NCBI GenBank assembly: GCA_013399115.1
Contig: VXAA01004211.1
Location: forward strand, 30,172-94,171
Origin: Anseranas semipalmata
Taxonomy: Eukaryota; Chordata; Aves; Anseriformes; Anseranatidae
Length of the DNA stretch: 64,000 nucleotides
Direction: 5' to 3'
Below, piece after piece: positions 1 through 13,370 of the stretch. Position numbers and translations under genes: made by a program. Under the pieces are notes generated by a model, which saw nothing but the letters and a program-made list of their open reading frames with translations, was not told where the DNA came from and did no database searches. The number at the start of each line of letters is the position of its first letter. Within the stretch, counting starts at the first letter, position 1.

Positions 1-220
1 CAAGTGCCACTAATGACCTACACACAACTAGGCTGTTAATACGTTTGCACATTCTTAGCATGCAGATTAATATGGAATGTAATATTTGGAGATAGATATA
101 CTTTCCACTTATGAATACCAAGTAGCTATCAGAGGAAGAAGAAAGATTTAAATGTTCTCGAAATAATGAGAAATAGCTAATAAAGTAAACATAGAAGATG
201 ACTTCTTTTTCCTCTTTCAT

Positions 221-277
221 GGAAACATGGAAATGTTTCTTTAGTCTAGTCTAACAAAGAAACATTTCCATGTTTCC
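221..277. repeat. perfect 22-bp inverted repeat with 13-nt loop (hairpin)
   Basis: The left arm at 221-242 (starts GGAAACATGG, ends GTTTCTTT) is the exact reverse complement of the right arm at 256-277, leaving a 13-nt loop at 243-255. Pairing continues imperfectly outward: CTTCTT near 202-207 can pair with AAGAAG near 282-287, giving an imperfect fold of about 85 nt. The size is compatible with a microRNA precursor or a small foldback element. Nothing in the sequence proves transcription. A chance perfect 22-bp arm at this spacing is very unlikely, so the hairpin itself is certain and its meaning is open. Confidence 0.85.
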
Positions 278-948
278 GTGGAAGAAGAAAATTTTATTGT
301 AGGAAGGTTTCATTTCTTCAATTTAATGGAAAACACTACAGAAAAAAAAAATTCTCCCGCATGAACAAATGAAAAAAAATTCAATTTCCGCTAGAAAATC
401 TCAAAGGCCTATGGATTATAAAGACTGAGTTACTTTGATGAAAAAGAGAAAAGAGACATTTGTAAGGTCTGAAATTCTTTCTATCTTCTTTTTAACTGGG
501 AAACAACAAATGAGCTGGAAAAAGGAGAGGCAGACCATTCTGTAACCACTCTGTAAAATTAGGGATAACTTTTTCTTCATTTTTTCAACTGTTTCCTTTA
601 AAAGACTTTATAACCATATTTGGGATATTATCCCAATGGCTTGTAACTCAAAAAACAGTTAAATTAAATGTGATTTAAAGTAATTGTATTCAGACATGAC
701 ATTTTAATGCCTGGGTGTGGTAAACTCAAGTCTTGATAAACTAAACAGTGCCCCATCTCCCCCAGCACATCCTCCGCTGAGTCTAAGGATACCAGGGCTA
801 TCATTAGATTTTCACAGCCCAGGTAAAGAGTTGGTGTTACAGGAGAAAGGTTTTACAGTATCTTCCACTGGTAATGTTGATAGTTCTCTAGAATTCAGGT
901 AGGTATTGGCCCTTCAGCCTTGAGGATCATAGGAACCAAGTCAGAAAG

Positions 949-980
949 CCAGACAACAGGACTGTGTGACTGTTGTCTGG
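949..980. repeat. 11-bp perfect inverted repeat
   Basis: CCAGACAACAG at 949-959 is followed after 10 nt by its exact reverse complement CTGTTGTCTGG at 970-980. The stem is short and no transposon ends or flanking duplication are evident. It may be a chance palindrome or a remnant of a foldback sequence. Confidence 0.7.
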
Positions 981-3900
981 TTAAGTTAAATCAAAGCTTA
1001 CCCATGATGCAAAAAGTACAAGTCTCAATGGTTAACAAGAGGTATTCATTCTTGGGGTGGAATTTTTTGGTGTGTGTGTATACTTAAGACATAAATTAAG
1101 GGAAAGAGAACACAAAAAGTTCATAAGAATTCCTGAATGTTTATGTAAGAAAGCTACTGACCAGAATAACTTACTTGGTTAAGGACTGCCTTGCCCATAT
1201 AAATCTTTTATAATTGGCTGAGCCATCTTTCTCGCCAGTAGGATGAAATAAGCAAAAAACATTGAGTCCTTCACTACCATACTCAAAGTTCAGCACAGTA
1301 CATTGTGAGGTACTGAGGACCCTGACTACATTGGATGCAGCGATATATATATATCAAAGACCACAAAACAGTGTTAAGACAACATGATCAAAATCACACT
1401 GCTGAAACAAGATTGTCCTCAAAGATCAGTACTACCTAAAGCCTTAGGAAGAACCTTTAAGCCAGCTAAATTGAACATAGCACTAGGTTTAATTGGTGTC
1501 AGCATCAGAGACTGATATTGAGCTGTTTAAGACACTATATTTTATGTATTTAAGAACAAAACCCTCCACAGATTTAAAGTACTCAGTGCAGAAAATTTTA
1601 CCTGTAATAGAACTAGAAGATGTCTGTTTCTGTAAAGCGTAGTATTTTGCACTAAAATAATGCTTTCTTCATATTAAGAAAAACAAAGAAATGCACATTT
1701 TGGACTTATTCTCTAAACATGTTCAGGTACAGCTACTCCTTATTCTAAAGTCAAGAAACTTAGTTTATCTTAGTTCATCCTGTCCTTGAGGCCAGCTGAC
1801 ACCGGCTTCAATAATGTGATATAAAATGAAGAGGAACTTTGTTTAAAAAGCTAAAACAATCCAAGATTCCTCACAGCTTGAATGAAATTACATATTTAGC
1901 CTTGTTTGCTTTCACTTATTTTGGCTTGGCCATTTATGTAGAAGTGTCCAATTTGCCTGCAACTTAAGTGATTGCTAACATTACCTCACAAAATACTAGA
2001 CTAATGCAATTTCATTGTTGATAGTGTAATTCAAATTGTTCATGTAACAACACAATTTAAAACATTGATCTTGCAAACACACAGACACCTAATGTAATAT
2101 GTAAGAGCAATTCTGCGATATTAATGATGCTTCCTACATTTTTGATTTCAGGCATGTACATATTTGCAGGATCTGTGCCTAAAAATATTATACTTTTTTT
2201 TTTTTCCCTGAGAAATTAAGTAAACATACTCAACTATTTACAATAAAATAAAAAATAAGAAATAAAAAAATCTGTCCTTAGAGCATAAGTACATTTGTTT
2301 AATTTAATGATCATTTTGGTATTTCTATAATGTTGTAACCATTGTTTTTGCTTCAAGAAACATTAATGAATTTCCCTTCATGATACACTTGTGAAGTACT
2401 GAGGTATTCTAACATGTTTTCTCCATTTCATGAATGGGCAGCTGTGACCACAAGGTAGTCACTTTGTGCCCTGGCCTGAGGGTCGTGCTTTAGTTTCATG
2501 GTAAGAAAATGGACACATTATATTTAAAAGAAATTAAATGTTGCAATGATAATAATGAAAACCTTAATGTTAGAAACCAAGAAAAGAAAAAAAGAGGGGG
2601 GAAAAGCCCTGTGCTTAATGGAGGGAAATAGCACAGTCCCTCATTTGGCTACTTTGTTTTGCTGACAGTGCAAAGCATCCTGACCCAAACATGCCTTCTT
2701 CATTTTAGGATGTTGTGAACTTATGAAATACTGACTATACATCCTGTTGGCCTGAGAAAAGAATAAAAACTAAAGTAAACTAGACTAGAATACAAGTATA
2801 GTATACAACAGAATAGAACAGGCATTAGTTCACTCTTACACTTTAGTATTAACTCAAGTTAATAACAAAACTTACAGCAGTTGTGGATAGGTCTAAATAT
2901 CCTCAAGACTACCCACTTATGTTCTAAACCCAAATCTAGAACTAAAAACACTCTGGAAGTGAAGATCACTATAGGCAAATTTTCCTCAATCTCCTCTTAT
3001 TTGGAAGAGCATATATACATATATATAGTATTTAGAGCAAAATACAGAAACACATAAATAGAAGTGGGTTGTTCATGCTTTCATATTGGGCAAAAGACTG
3101 AGGGGCTTGTGTTTTGTGAAAAGTTTAACTAATATGAATTCTGCTAAAGAGGTTTAGTTTTTATTTTAATTAAAGGTATAGTTCCTAAAGTTATTAGATT
3201 TTTTAAAAACAAAACAATGCTCTTTTGACAAGTTTCCATTCACGTTCTTCAGTGGAATACTGAAATAATGTAAACAGCGGAAAAAAATAGCCACCGTGGA
3301 ATGCAAGCATAAGGGTAATATTTAGGAATATTGCTGAGAGAAATAAAGAAGGACATACCTCATGCAAGATTCCAAAAGACCTTAAATTATATCAACAAAT
3401 ATTTTTCAGAATAGAGATTCAATTAGTGAGTTTCACCCTGGTACTGAAACATCCATAAAAATATTGCATTCAGGGATGTATGTGTGGTCTCAGCAGAGCC
3501 ATATGGAGATAGATGATCACCTCCCTGCTCTGTTATACTACCATTTTGCTTTGCAAGCTGGTGTTTAATTTGCTGCCCACACACCACTCATTTGGGTGTC
3601 AGCACCAAATGTGTTTATGCCAACTGTATTTCAGTTTATTATTCCTTAGAGGTGTCTGCTTACGTTTTTATATAGTGAGATCTCAGGATTGGATTAATTT
3701 GTGTTATAAAGATAAAACAATGAAAATTGCAAATCATAAAAGAACAAAGGAAAAATGGTTGAAACATATCTTCATTACAAAAATCTATCCAGAATAATTA
3801 CAGTCACAGTAAAAGTTCCTTTGATGGTTTCATGGTAAATTTCATTTTGTAGGTCCCTATGTTTCTTTCAAATCATCTGAGACACTAGCTATGTATAGAT

Positions 3901-5050
3901 TTATTGTTTTTCAACAAATTTTTAATTGTTTTCATTGAACTCAATGAATATTAATTATAAATTATTTTTTTTGTCATACAGCTACTAAAACACAGATCAT
4001 AGTCTAACAATTGTCACCAGGACTTATGATTATTTTGCACAGTATTCTATAATTGGGTTTGTGAAGATTGCTGTCCTCAGAATTGCCAGTACGTTATGCC
4101 AATACATATTCAAAACATACTGTTCAGGCTATGACATTGACGACCAATTCAGGTAATGCCATTGACAATAAACTGTCATCTGTTTCAGTAATCTGTACAA
4201 GAGCATCTGATGTTTTATGTAAATACAAGTTGCATTCTGTTGTGCTTACTATTTTAATAGTAAAAATAACTAGTTTCACATGTCACAGCATATATCACAA
4301 AGGAACAAGGGAAGAAAAAGATCTATGTTGTAGTCATCAAAAGTTAGTTTTCATTTTTAAATTCTTATCGCTTTTAAAAAAAAAATCTGAAGAACTATAC
4401 ATTAGCTATATATGTTCACTTAAACATGACAAGACCAATAATGTTGATTTTTGTAAAAATATGTCACAGAGTGATAAAGATAAAAGTGACATTTTATTAT
4501 TCAGAGGCCCTCAGTGTGAACATAATGATTTAATTTATCACTTGATTACATATGAAAAGTTCCATTAAGTACCATGGGGAGTTCTAAAACAGATCTCAGT
4601 TGCTATATAATAACTTACTTCCAATAACATTAACAGTGCTACAGTGACATGTTGTTTAAAGATGTGGTTTAATACACACGACTAAAATCTTGTCCATGAT
4701 AGTAAACGTGGCTACAATTTACTTTGAATATTTCCTTCATGATACTAAAGACAAAGGAAATGAGAAGAGAAAGTAGGAGGCATGAAAAACTAAAAGAAAT
4801 CACAGGAAAAGGGAAATGGGTAAAATGAGAAAGAAAAATAAAAGAAATAGGAAATAAATAAAGCTTATGATTTTGGATCAGGTTTTACCTGGCTTAAGGA
4901 CATATATTTCTAGAAGTAGAGCTATTTCCATCAGTGTTCTTCAGAGGTAATGCAGGATAACTCTTCATTCTGAAGCTTGTAACTGAGATGAAGTACAATT
5001 TCTTCTGCAGGATGCAGAGAAAAGCTTATGCACATCTGGAGCTGATACTG

Positions 5051-5837
5051 TGTGATGGGCTAGCTTTGGCTGGCAAATGAACCCCTACCCAGCTGCCCAC
5101 TCACTACAACCTCCCCCAGTGAGATGGGAGTCAGGGAGAAAACAGGGAAAAAAAGGAATGAAAAAGCTCATGGGTCAAGATTAAAATGGAGATCACTTAC
5201 CAGTTACCTTTGAGAGTGAAACAGACTTGGTTGTGGGATAGTTAACTATATCTATTGATAATTAAAAGAAATGTTTAATTATTGACTTGGGAGGTGGGAA
5301 ACAAAAAGAAAAACATTAAAACAACACCTTTCCTCCCCCCTTTCCCAGGCTCAACTTGACTGCTTCACTTCAGACTCCTCTCCTCCCCACTTTGTTATCA
5401 GCACAGGTCAAGCAGTCCCTTCAGCAATGAAACATGGGGTGCAGGGAGGGTGTTATGGTCCATATGTAACGGTTTCTCTCTGTTGCTGCTTCTTTCTCAC
5501 ACCTTTTCTTTGCACTGGTGCAGGTCCTGCACAGCCTGCAGTGTGGATAATCTGCTATGGCACATGGAGGACCTCCTCCTCCTTCATCTTCTTCTCCAGC
5601 CTTGGTGTTCCTGCTGCTGTTTCTCACTCTTTGTGTTCCCTGTGGCATTTTCTGCCCTTTCTTAAATACGCTTTCCCACCAGTGCCACCCACTGAGGGGC
5701 TCAACTGTGCCCCGAGGTTGGCCTGTTGAAGCTGGCTGGAACTGGCGGTGCCCAGCACATGGCAGCCCCAGCCTTTCCACACAGAGGCTGCCCATGTAGC
5801 CCCCACTGCCAAGACGTGGATACTGACACCTAATACA
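5051..5837 (+). mobile_element. decayed endogenous retroviral LTR, family A (plus orientation)
   Basis: About 790 bp with the layout of a common avian LTR as I know it: a TG start near 5051, a C-rich block with CACTCACTAC near 5100, the phrase AAAAGCTCATGGGT near 5164, GGAGATCACTTACCAGTTAC near 5190, C-rich tracts near 5330, a GC-richer 3' third with a TATA-like CTTAAATACG near 5662, and an end near AATACA at 5832-5837. The same block order recurs at 63516-64000, which supports a shared family from this window alone. I see no clear target-site duplication, and there is no coding capacity. The open frames at 5421-5927 (minus) and 5427-5729 (plus) lie across this LTR and are not genes. Confidence 0.75.
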
Positions 5838-8800
5838 ATATTTTAGAGTGTAGTTGTCTGCAAAAATAGTAACCATTTTGGAAAATGGCTGGGGGGAAAC
5901 TGAAATTAAACTGGCAAGACAATGCAAGAGAAGCTAGAAGTCCCGCCTATTTCTGTTAGAAAACTCAGCCTTGCTGCTTGTACTGCTCTGCCATTTCACT
6001 TGTGTGAAAGAGAAGAATGAGGGGGAGAGGCGGTATGCAAAGTGATCTCAACTAACTGGAAGAGGGAAAATGTAAATAAAAAGGGGTTACACTTTATGAC
6101 ATTGACAGGATATGTTAAAAAAGTTAAATTACTTCACTAAAATTCTGAGGATTCATAGGATTCAGCTGTGAAGATTGATCTAATGTAGTTGAAAATACTT
6201 GTTTTATGGATCCTCCATTGACTCAGATGCTCATTACAATATCTGAAACTTATATTAGTGCAGAAATACAGTGTCTTCTAATTTTTTCATTAAGAGAAAG
6301 TAGCAAAACCTGTTATGTAGCGTGTCATAGGACTATGCATCAGCAAAACTATCTTGAAACTGAGAAGGCCAGATACAGTTTTCAAAACCACAATTTCTTC
6401 TCCTACTGATCCACTTAGTAATACTTGCTGGACTGTGATTTTGTTTTTAGGTTTCCCCATCTACAAAATAGCGTGACTTAAATTTCTACAGAAATATAGT
6501 TCCCGTCTTATATCCTATTATTTTATAAACAAGAGAAAGCTATTTCTGCAATGTCTTATGTTTTTGTTACCTAAGTAACACAGAATAGCTAACCGTTCAA
6601 GGAGTCTAAACATTTTTGAAAATTGTTTACGGAAAAAGATTTTGTCCTTTTTTTATTATCTACTATGTTTCTTACCCATTAAAATTGGCCAGTTAAAACA
6701 TCAGCAGGCACTCTTTGAAAGTATTTCTGCATAACAAAGGAACAGGAGTTATTACTGTTACTGTAAACCAAATACACTTAGGTCAGCAGGATACCAAGTA
6801 TTTAGTCTTGCTGTTCAAGTGTAGACCTTTAGAAAGCTGTATGAGCAAAGCTAGAAATTCTGAGGCTGCATCCCACCATTCTCACTGAAGATTATTGACA
6901 TTTTCCCCATTATAAAATGAGCTCAACATCCATAAAGGAATAAATAGCTCTTTGAAGACAGTGCAGATGAAATACATTGAAGATTTTTTTTTTCTTGCTA
7001 ACATAGCAACCCTCCTCCAAAAATAAGGCACTAAAGCAAATGATGTAATCAAAAAAAGCATTACACAACACCCTTGTAAGCAATTATAGCATTTTTTCAA
7101 CAACTTAGCAATCTTCTAAAAACAGAATACCTATCTACTTAATATACTAGCATTTTGGAACTAAGAAAAATAATGCCCATTTGTGATAATTTAAAACTTT
7201 GATTATTAGATCATACAATCTAATTTCTTACTTTTGGATGCTTTTTCTGTTTTATAGTTTGTATGTTTTATTTCTGCATGGTAGAGTTAGGAGACCAATG
7301 TTATTTTTCTGAAAAGTGTCAAATGGATATTTTGATTTTCCTTTTATCAGTTGTATGAGGAAAAATAAAGGGTTTTACTGTATAGACACCATCAGTGTAA
7401 GGATACCTTCCATATTCAGAAGAACCCTGAAGCTGTGTTTAACTTTAAGCATTTATGTAAGTCACACAGAAAAATGATTTGCTGGAGTGCTTGATTCTGC
7501 CATGTACACAATGCCGTCTAGGGTCATCTGAGATGCCCTGAGACATTTACATGGGGCTGACATATCTAACAAAGAGTCTAAAGAACATATGTGCCATTCT
7601 GCACTCATAGATGGACATCAGGCATTGATATCCCAAGGCAATTCAAGTGGGTGTTGACTCTTTGTCAACAAGGAATCTACAAGGAGATGAATCAAACTCA
7701 TTGTGTCAATACTGTCTTCAGTGAAATGACACTTATGAATTAGGGTCTCACTTTCATATATGTATAAACGGTGTGAAATGTGGAAGTATATGTTTCTGGA
7801 GGAGAACTTATTTCTGTGGAATATACAGAGTGACAGAATATGAAGGTATGAAGGAGAGTAATTTAGAAAGAGAGAGGCTAATGCTGTGCTGCTGAAGTGT
7901 TTCAAAGGTTGGAAGATTTGGGATTAAAGGGAATTAACCACAAGTGGACAAAGGAAAAATAATCCCCAAAGCAGTTTTAGGGACTCAGTGAAAAGTGACA
8001 CAGATAGGATGTTAAAATGACTCTAAACTGCTGCTATTATCACCCTGACAGAATGAAAAAACTGAAACCCTAAATCTGTCTTTCCAGGACAGACTGATAC
8101 AGCGGCCCTGATGAAAGAGTCTCAAACTTTATTTAGTACAGCTTCTTTAGAAGTAAACTTGCCTGGAAATTTATGAGCACCAGTGCCTCATAGTTGTTCC
8201 TTTTCTTCAAATGTTATAGGGAGGAAAGACTTTTAGGCTTGAGGGGCTTTCAGCTACAAGAAGTGCTATGACATTCTTCCCTAAAGAAGATCACTTCACC
8301 TAAAGTGATATTATGAAGTCAAGAACCAAAAGCCAGTCAATGAAGAAAAAGGATGTATTATTATTATTTTCTATTTAACTCAAGTTGGGCAAAAGAGAGG
8401 AGTTTGGAAAGGACTTTGCACAGGCTGTATTTATTTTCTTACATATGTCTAAAATTATAGCTCTGTGTGAATTAGGCTTTCTACTTTACTGATGAATTCC
8501 TCTCAGGAATAGCAACTGCTTACACGTTTTGCACAGGAAATGGTAGTACACAATGTTCTAGTATTTATTGATAACTATAAAAAAAATGCAACAACAACAA
8601 AAAGAAAAACAATATAACACCACTTCACCTCACAATTTGATGGTATTTTGTGTCAATGAGGTGCGTCCAGTTATGCAATGTATTTCCCAAAGCAAACACT
8701 AAAATATACAGTTTTCTTCAATGGCCAAGTTTAAAAAAGAAAAAAAAAATCCAAAAGAACTTCAGATCTTGCAAAGGAAATAGAAAAGACATATCTTGAA

Positions 8801-9957
8801 TACTCTGTATGTCACAGATAATCTGGTAAACATTCTACCTGTTCAAACTAGTAAGGCATAAATTGTTGAAAGAAACTTCTGAGTTACTGTACTTAAAATT
8901 AAATCTGCAAATTAGTGTAAAGAAAAGGACTTTTAAAACTGAGAAATCAATGACATTTCTTGCAATGGTGGTAAATTTATATCTTTTCAGAATTGTTTTG
9001 CGCAGTTTCGAATTGTTTCAAGCCATAGAGTGTTTCAAAATACATCAGTTCCCAAAGGAAACATTGGTTCTGAAATGAAATCATTTGCAAAAGGCATACA
9101 TAGCTTTACAAGGAATTGGTAAGACACAGGGTACCTACAGAAATTTCTCCTTATTATGCAGAAAATAAGACAAAAGTAAGCAAAGTAAATGAAGTACATT
9201 TGTCATATTTTTGATACTTGAATCAAAAAGAGATAAATGCTCATATTTTACCTAGTGCAATTCATTGTTTATGCATTCCTCATACCTATTCCATCATTCA
9301 AATGGACCCTAAGAGTAATACACTGACCACTATTTGCCAAGAAAGAGATCCTATGGAATGTTTCAGTAGAAAAGAAATGGTTATTCTGTAGTTCCAGCCA
9401 GATCCCAATTTACATTTTGGCCTTGCAAAGGAAAAAATTAATTCTTCATATCTTTCTGCACAAACTGTTTTATAGGACTGTGGCAGATCAGATGTCACAT
9501 TTCATCTCACAAACGCTAGGATTTCATTACTAGACTGAAACACGTAATATGTTGTGGGATACCAGGAAAGGAAATTACTACTTAACTATTAAGTGTTATT
9601 AAATTGTTCCTAATTTTAATTGTATCTATTTTAATTCCCCTACATTTTCCGGAATACATGAACATAAGCTGAATTTCCTCTAACTTATTTGTACATGTTA
9701 TCATTATTTCAAAAGTGGCTTTGAAAATATGTACAAAATGTGTTTCCTGTCTCTGACCAGTCACTATTTTTCATGGGTGATAATAGTTTGCAAACTCAGT
9801 ACTCTGTATTTCAAAGACAGACTCTGTAAGACTGTTGTATTTACCTGAACATGTACTTGTCTGCACCATGCTAAAAACAAATTCTGTAGGCGTAAATGCA
9901 GAGGCTTAGACTCTTTGGTTCATTGAGAATCCTCTCAAACAAGACTAGGAATTACTC

Positions 9958-10215
9958 CATGCAGGGCCATCCTTCAGGAGCAGAAATGTGGTGTTGCAGG
10001 ATAGGTTTTTGCCTTACCGCTGTTTGGCCCTCCCATTCCAGCCTATTGGGAACCCCATTTCAGCCAAGCTGGGAGCCACCAGTCCCTGCCCCAGGGACAC
10101 AGTGGGATGCTGGTCTCCAGATCCACCACAGCCCTGCTCTGTCTGCTCCTGTGGCTCCTGGCACCCTGGTAAGGAAGCTGCTGATGGGATGCTGTCCTTT
10201 TCTGTCAGTCTTGTT
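9958..10215. other. GC-richer island, origin unknown
   Basis: This segment is clearly more GC-rich than the flanking AT-rich DNA. It has runs such as CCAGTCCCTGCCCCAGGGAC and few CpGs. Several overlapping open frames on both strands (77 to 111 aa) reflect the composition and not coding. I do not recognise a domain. A decayed LTR or other old repeat is the likeliest explanation, because other GC-rich islands in the window are of that kind. Confidence 0.35.
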
Positions 10216-10945
10216 CTGTAATGCACAGTAATTGCATAAAATTCCATAGACTAAGCCTGTTTGTACATCCAATTTGTCTAAAATCAGAGACATGAGGCCT
10301 GGAAACCACAGATGACTTAAAATGTTATTAACTTAAATGCATTCCCATAGGAAGCAGGAGCACCAAACTGCTTTTCCATGTAACATATGCAATTCAATGA
10401 TTATAAAATCGTGACTAAGGTAAACAAGAACCTGTATGGAAAAGTGTATTCGTTACCTGTCTTGTGATTCTGTTCTTAGCAAAGTTCTGTCTGACAATAT
10501 TTGCAATACTGTTACTTTGCCATACATAAGAAACTTGAAGCCATATTTGCAGAACTTCTGTGTTCTTTCACTGGAATTTAAATTAATTGGACCTGTGCTG
10601 TGCATGTATACATCTGTATTAAAATGCCGAGAGCACTAAAAAAAACAAGTTCATATACTTCCAGGCTTGACAAGCAAAACAGTCTTTTTTCTTAATTTTG
10701 GTTTCCATCTCTAATTGTGAACACAAGAAAAAGGAAAAAATAATGCCACTTAATCTCAGGGTCATTGTGGAAATACTTTAATAAATATCTAGAAAGAGTT
10801 TCAATGTTATAATATTTGTGGTAAAAAAGCACCACTGTAAATTATTTATTTTGTATAAAGTACAGGTTTGGATAACACATAGTAAATAAGGCCCAGTTAA
10901 AAGGAACAAGAAAAAAAAAGAGATTTTAAAAAAGCTGACAGAAAA

Positions 10946-10981
10946 AGATATAAAGAAATATTAAGATATAAAGAAATATTA
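10946..10981. repeat. 18-bp tandem duplication (2 copies)
   Basis: AGATATAAAGAAATATTA occurs twice in immediate succession, at 10946-10963 and 10964-10981, with no mismatch. This is a recent local duplication, probably from replication slippage. Confidence 0.9.
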
Positions 10982-13331
10982 CTGTATGAGGTGTGATTCT
11001 GTGGGGAAAAAGAATAAAACTACATTAAGTAATGTAACATTGACACACAGAAAGGCAAAATTAAAGTTGTGTTGCAAACTTTCCCTTTATCAAGCTGTTA
11101 GAGTTTGACTTCAACCTTAAAGTTCTTATAATGTATGACCAAGTAATTAAAACTAGTATGTAATTATGAAGAAAGTAAATCATGTTTTTTAAAAGGAGAT
11201 TATTCAATTAAAATTATTATTTACTGAAATATTTTTTCATGATTTCTCAACCCTGCCATCTGGCAATATTACAAGAAAAGGAAAGTTGACTCCCCCTTAC
11301 AAGGTACCAATCTGAATTTTGAAATCATAGGAGTGCTTCATAATTGCTTGAAGTTTGAACATTATTTCAGTTACCAGCAATCAGCTGTTTAAAAATAGTG
11401 TCTTTAAATCATAGATCTATATTTTTTTCTAGGCCATTTTCCCCTTAAAATTGACTTGACATTTAAAACATCAGCTTTTTCACAGTGTGCATCCCATCTG
11501 CAATTATGCTGCAGCCCACTCTGCCACTCAGCTCTGTCCTTTCTATAGCAATAAACCTGTTAAAAGAACACGTGCTTATGGATAAAATGGATAGCAATCC
11601 AGCACACACACACAAAAAAGAAAAAAACAAAAGAAAACTGGACCTCCTTACCCATTGCACTGTATGATGTGGTATATAGCATTTCTACAAGAAAGGCATA
11701 TTACATAGCGGAGTCTCTCCCCTGTCTGAGTAATTACAGGATCAACAGTAATCAACCTCTTTCTCATACAAGAATATTAATATAGTGGAAGCACTCACTT
11801 AATCTTATCTCATATATTTCACTTGTATATGGATGGAACGGCAAATTAATAACAGTGCTTCTGTCCTTTGTCATAACTGGATAAAACTTTATGTTAGGGA
11901 ATGATGATAAAATGGTTGGATTTCTGGGCTTTCAAATTTTATTTGGAGAATAGCAATTGCAAAGACTCTAAATAGATGCTTCATGGATCATGGTAAGCGC
12001 ATTTGACCAGCCTGTTTACACACAAATTTTATACTGGTTCACTGTCTAAAATTACGTCTAATTTACAATGGCATAGAGAGAGAACCAGAGCAAGTTAGCC
12101 TGCAGTGTGTTCTGTGGTCATGCTTCTACCCAATTTGTGGTGCCTGGGCCAGTTAGTTTAAAACTGATTTAAATTTTTCTATTCTACACAGCAGCCAATT
12201 GTGTAACTGAGATGCAGACATAAACTCCACTTTGCTTACTTGCTTCTGTATTGATTTGCAATCTCAAAATGCAATTCATGCGTTCATATAAACTGATATG
12301 GAAAAAACTGAAAACATAATTCCAAGTGAATTTACATACATACAGGTCTTTTCATGAGGAATACTAACTATGAAGCTTTGTTTAATTGATTCTGTGCTTT
12401 CTATTTGAAATTACCTATTTCACAGAAGTTTTCATATTTTCAATCATTGGGAATTTGTAATATCTGTGTTTTGCAAATACTCACGTATTTACAATAATAA
12501 AACAGTACAATCATGCTGAAGCCTTTACCTCAAAGGAACTATTTTGTATGTTTTTTTCTTCCAGTTAGCATATAACAATTTTCATGAAATTTGTAGGAAT
12601 TTAGACTGAAATGTGTTTGGAATTCAACTACATGTTCTAAAGCTATAAAGTGGAAACTGATACACAGATAAAAAGAGGTACATAAGCAATAAGAAACTAG
12701 ACTAAACTGAAAAGAAATCATACATCAGTTTTGTTTTCTATTCACTAGTTTCAAAATGACATCTGACTTTATTAACCTCTTGAAGAAAACTTCCATTACA
12801 AGCTAAAATATTGAAGGAAGAACATCCCTAAAGCATTGCCAAATAAACATGAGTTTTCCTGCTTTAAGAAGTTGCTTGCCTAATTCAGCAGTTGGTGGCA
12901 GACAGCCTAACTTCCTTCCTAGTTGTTAAGCCTATACCATAAAATATCCCTAATGTAGTTTTCAACAGTTCTGTTTATCTCCGTGGGGATAAAAGAACCT
13001 GCTGTTTTGAAGTGTCAGATTTTATGCTGTGTTGCAGTGAGTTATTTTTATTTATCTTCCATTCTATGTTTTTCTGAGGCATATACAAAAGTAATCTTCA
13101 AAGAGCTATTTGTACTATTTGGATTTTTTTTTTTTTTCATATTTAAGCCTTGGTTTGAAGAACCATCTGGAAAACACATACATAGCCTACATCCTGGACA
13201 TTATATTCAGACTGCACGCATATAATAGATTTTTAATAATTTTTCTTCACCTTCTGGAACACAAAAGAAGTCTGTCATTCTAAATCATCGGAATTTAAAC
13301 GGTACTGCATTCTATTTGTTTTCTATGAACA

Positions 13332-13370
13332 GAAGATATTTGTTAAATGTAGACATTTAACTACATCTTC
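13332..13370. repeat. two-step inverted repeat (hairpin)
   Basis: GTTAAATGT at 13342-13350 and ACATTTAAC at 13353-13361 are perfect reverse complements around a 2-nt centre. After a small unpaired bulge on each side, GAAGAT at 13332-13337 pairs with ATCTTC at 13365-13370. The whole unit could extrude as a small cruciform. No function can be assigned. Confidence 0.75.

Larger units (their letters stand above)
1..5050. other. AT-rich unique DNA, no gene seen
   Basis: I see no exon-like coding segment, RNA gene or recognisable transposon here. The stretch holds scattered A and T runs, a TA-rich patch near 3010-3027 and two inverted repeats listed separately (221-277 and 949-980). The longest open frame, 4068-4568 on the plus strand, starts from a non-ATG codon, has low-complexity Lys/Ser-rich content and resembles no family I know, so I treat it as chance. 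Divergent old repeats could be hidden here. Confidence 0.6.

Noticed and set aside
4068..4568. 166-codon plus-strand open frame
   Set aside because: It begins at a non-ATG codon, has low-complexity Lys/Ser/Leu content, no domain and no splice or promoter context. Consistent with chance in AT-rich DNA.
5421..5927. 168-codon minus-strand open frame with overlapping plus frames
   Set aside because: Most of it lies antisense across the GC-rich 3' part of an LTR. The frames on both strands reflect composition, not coding.
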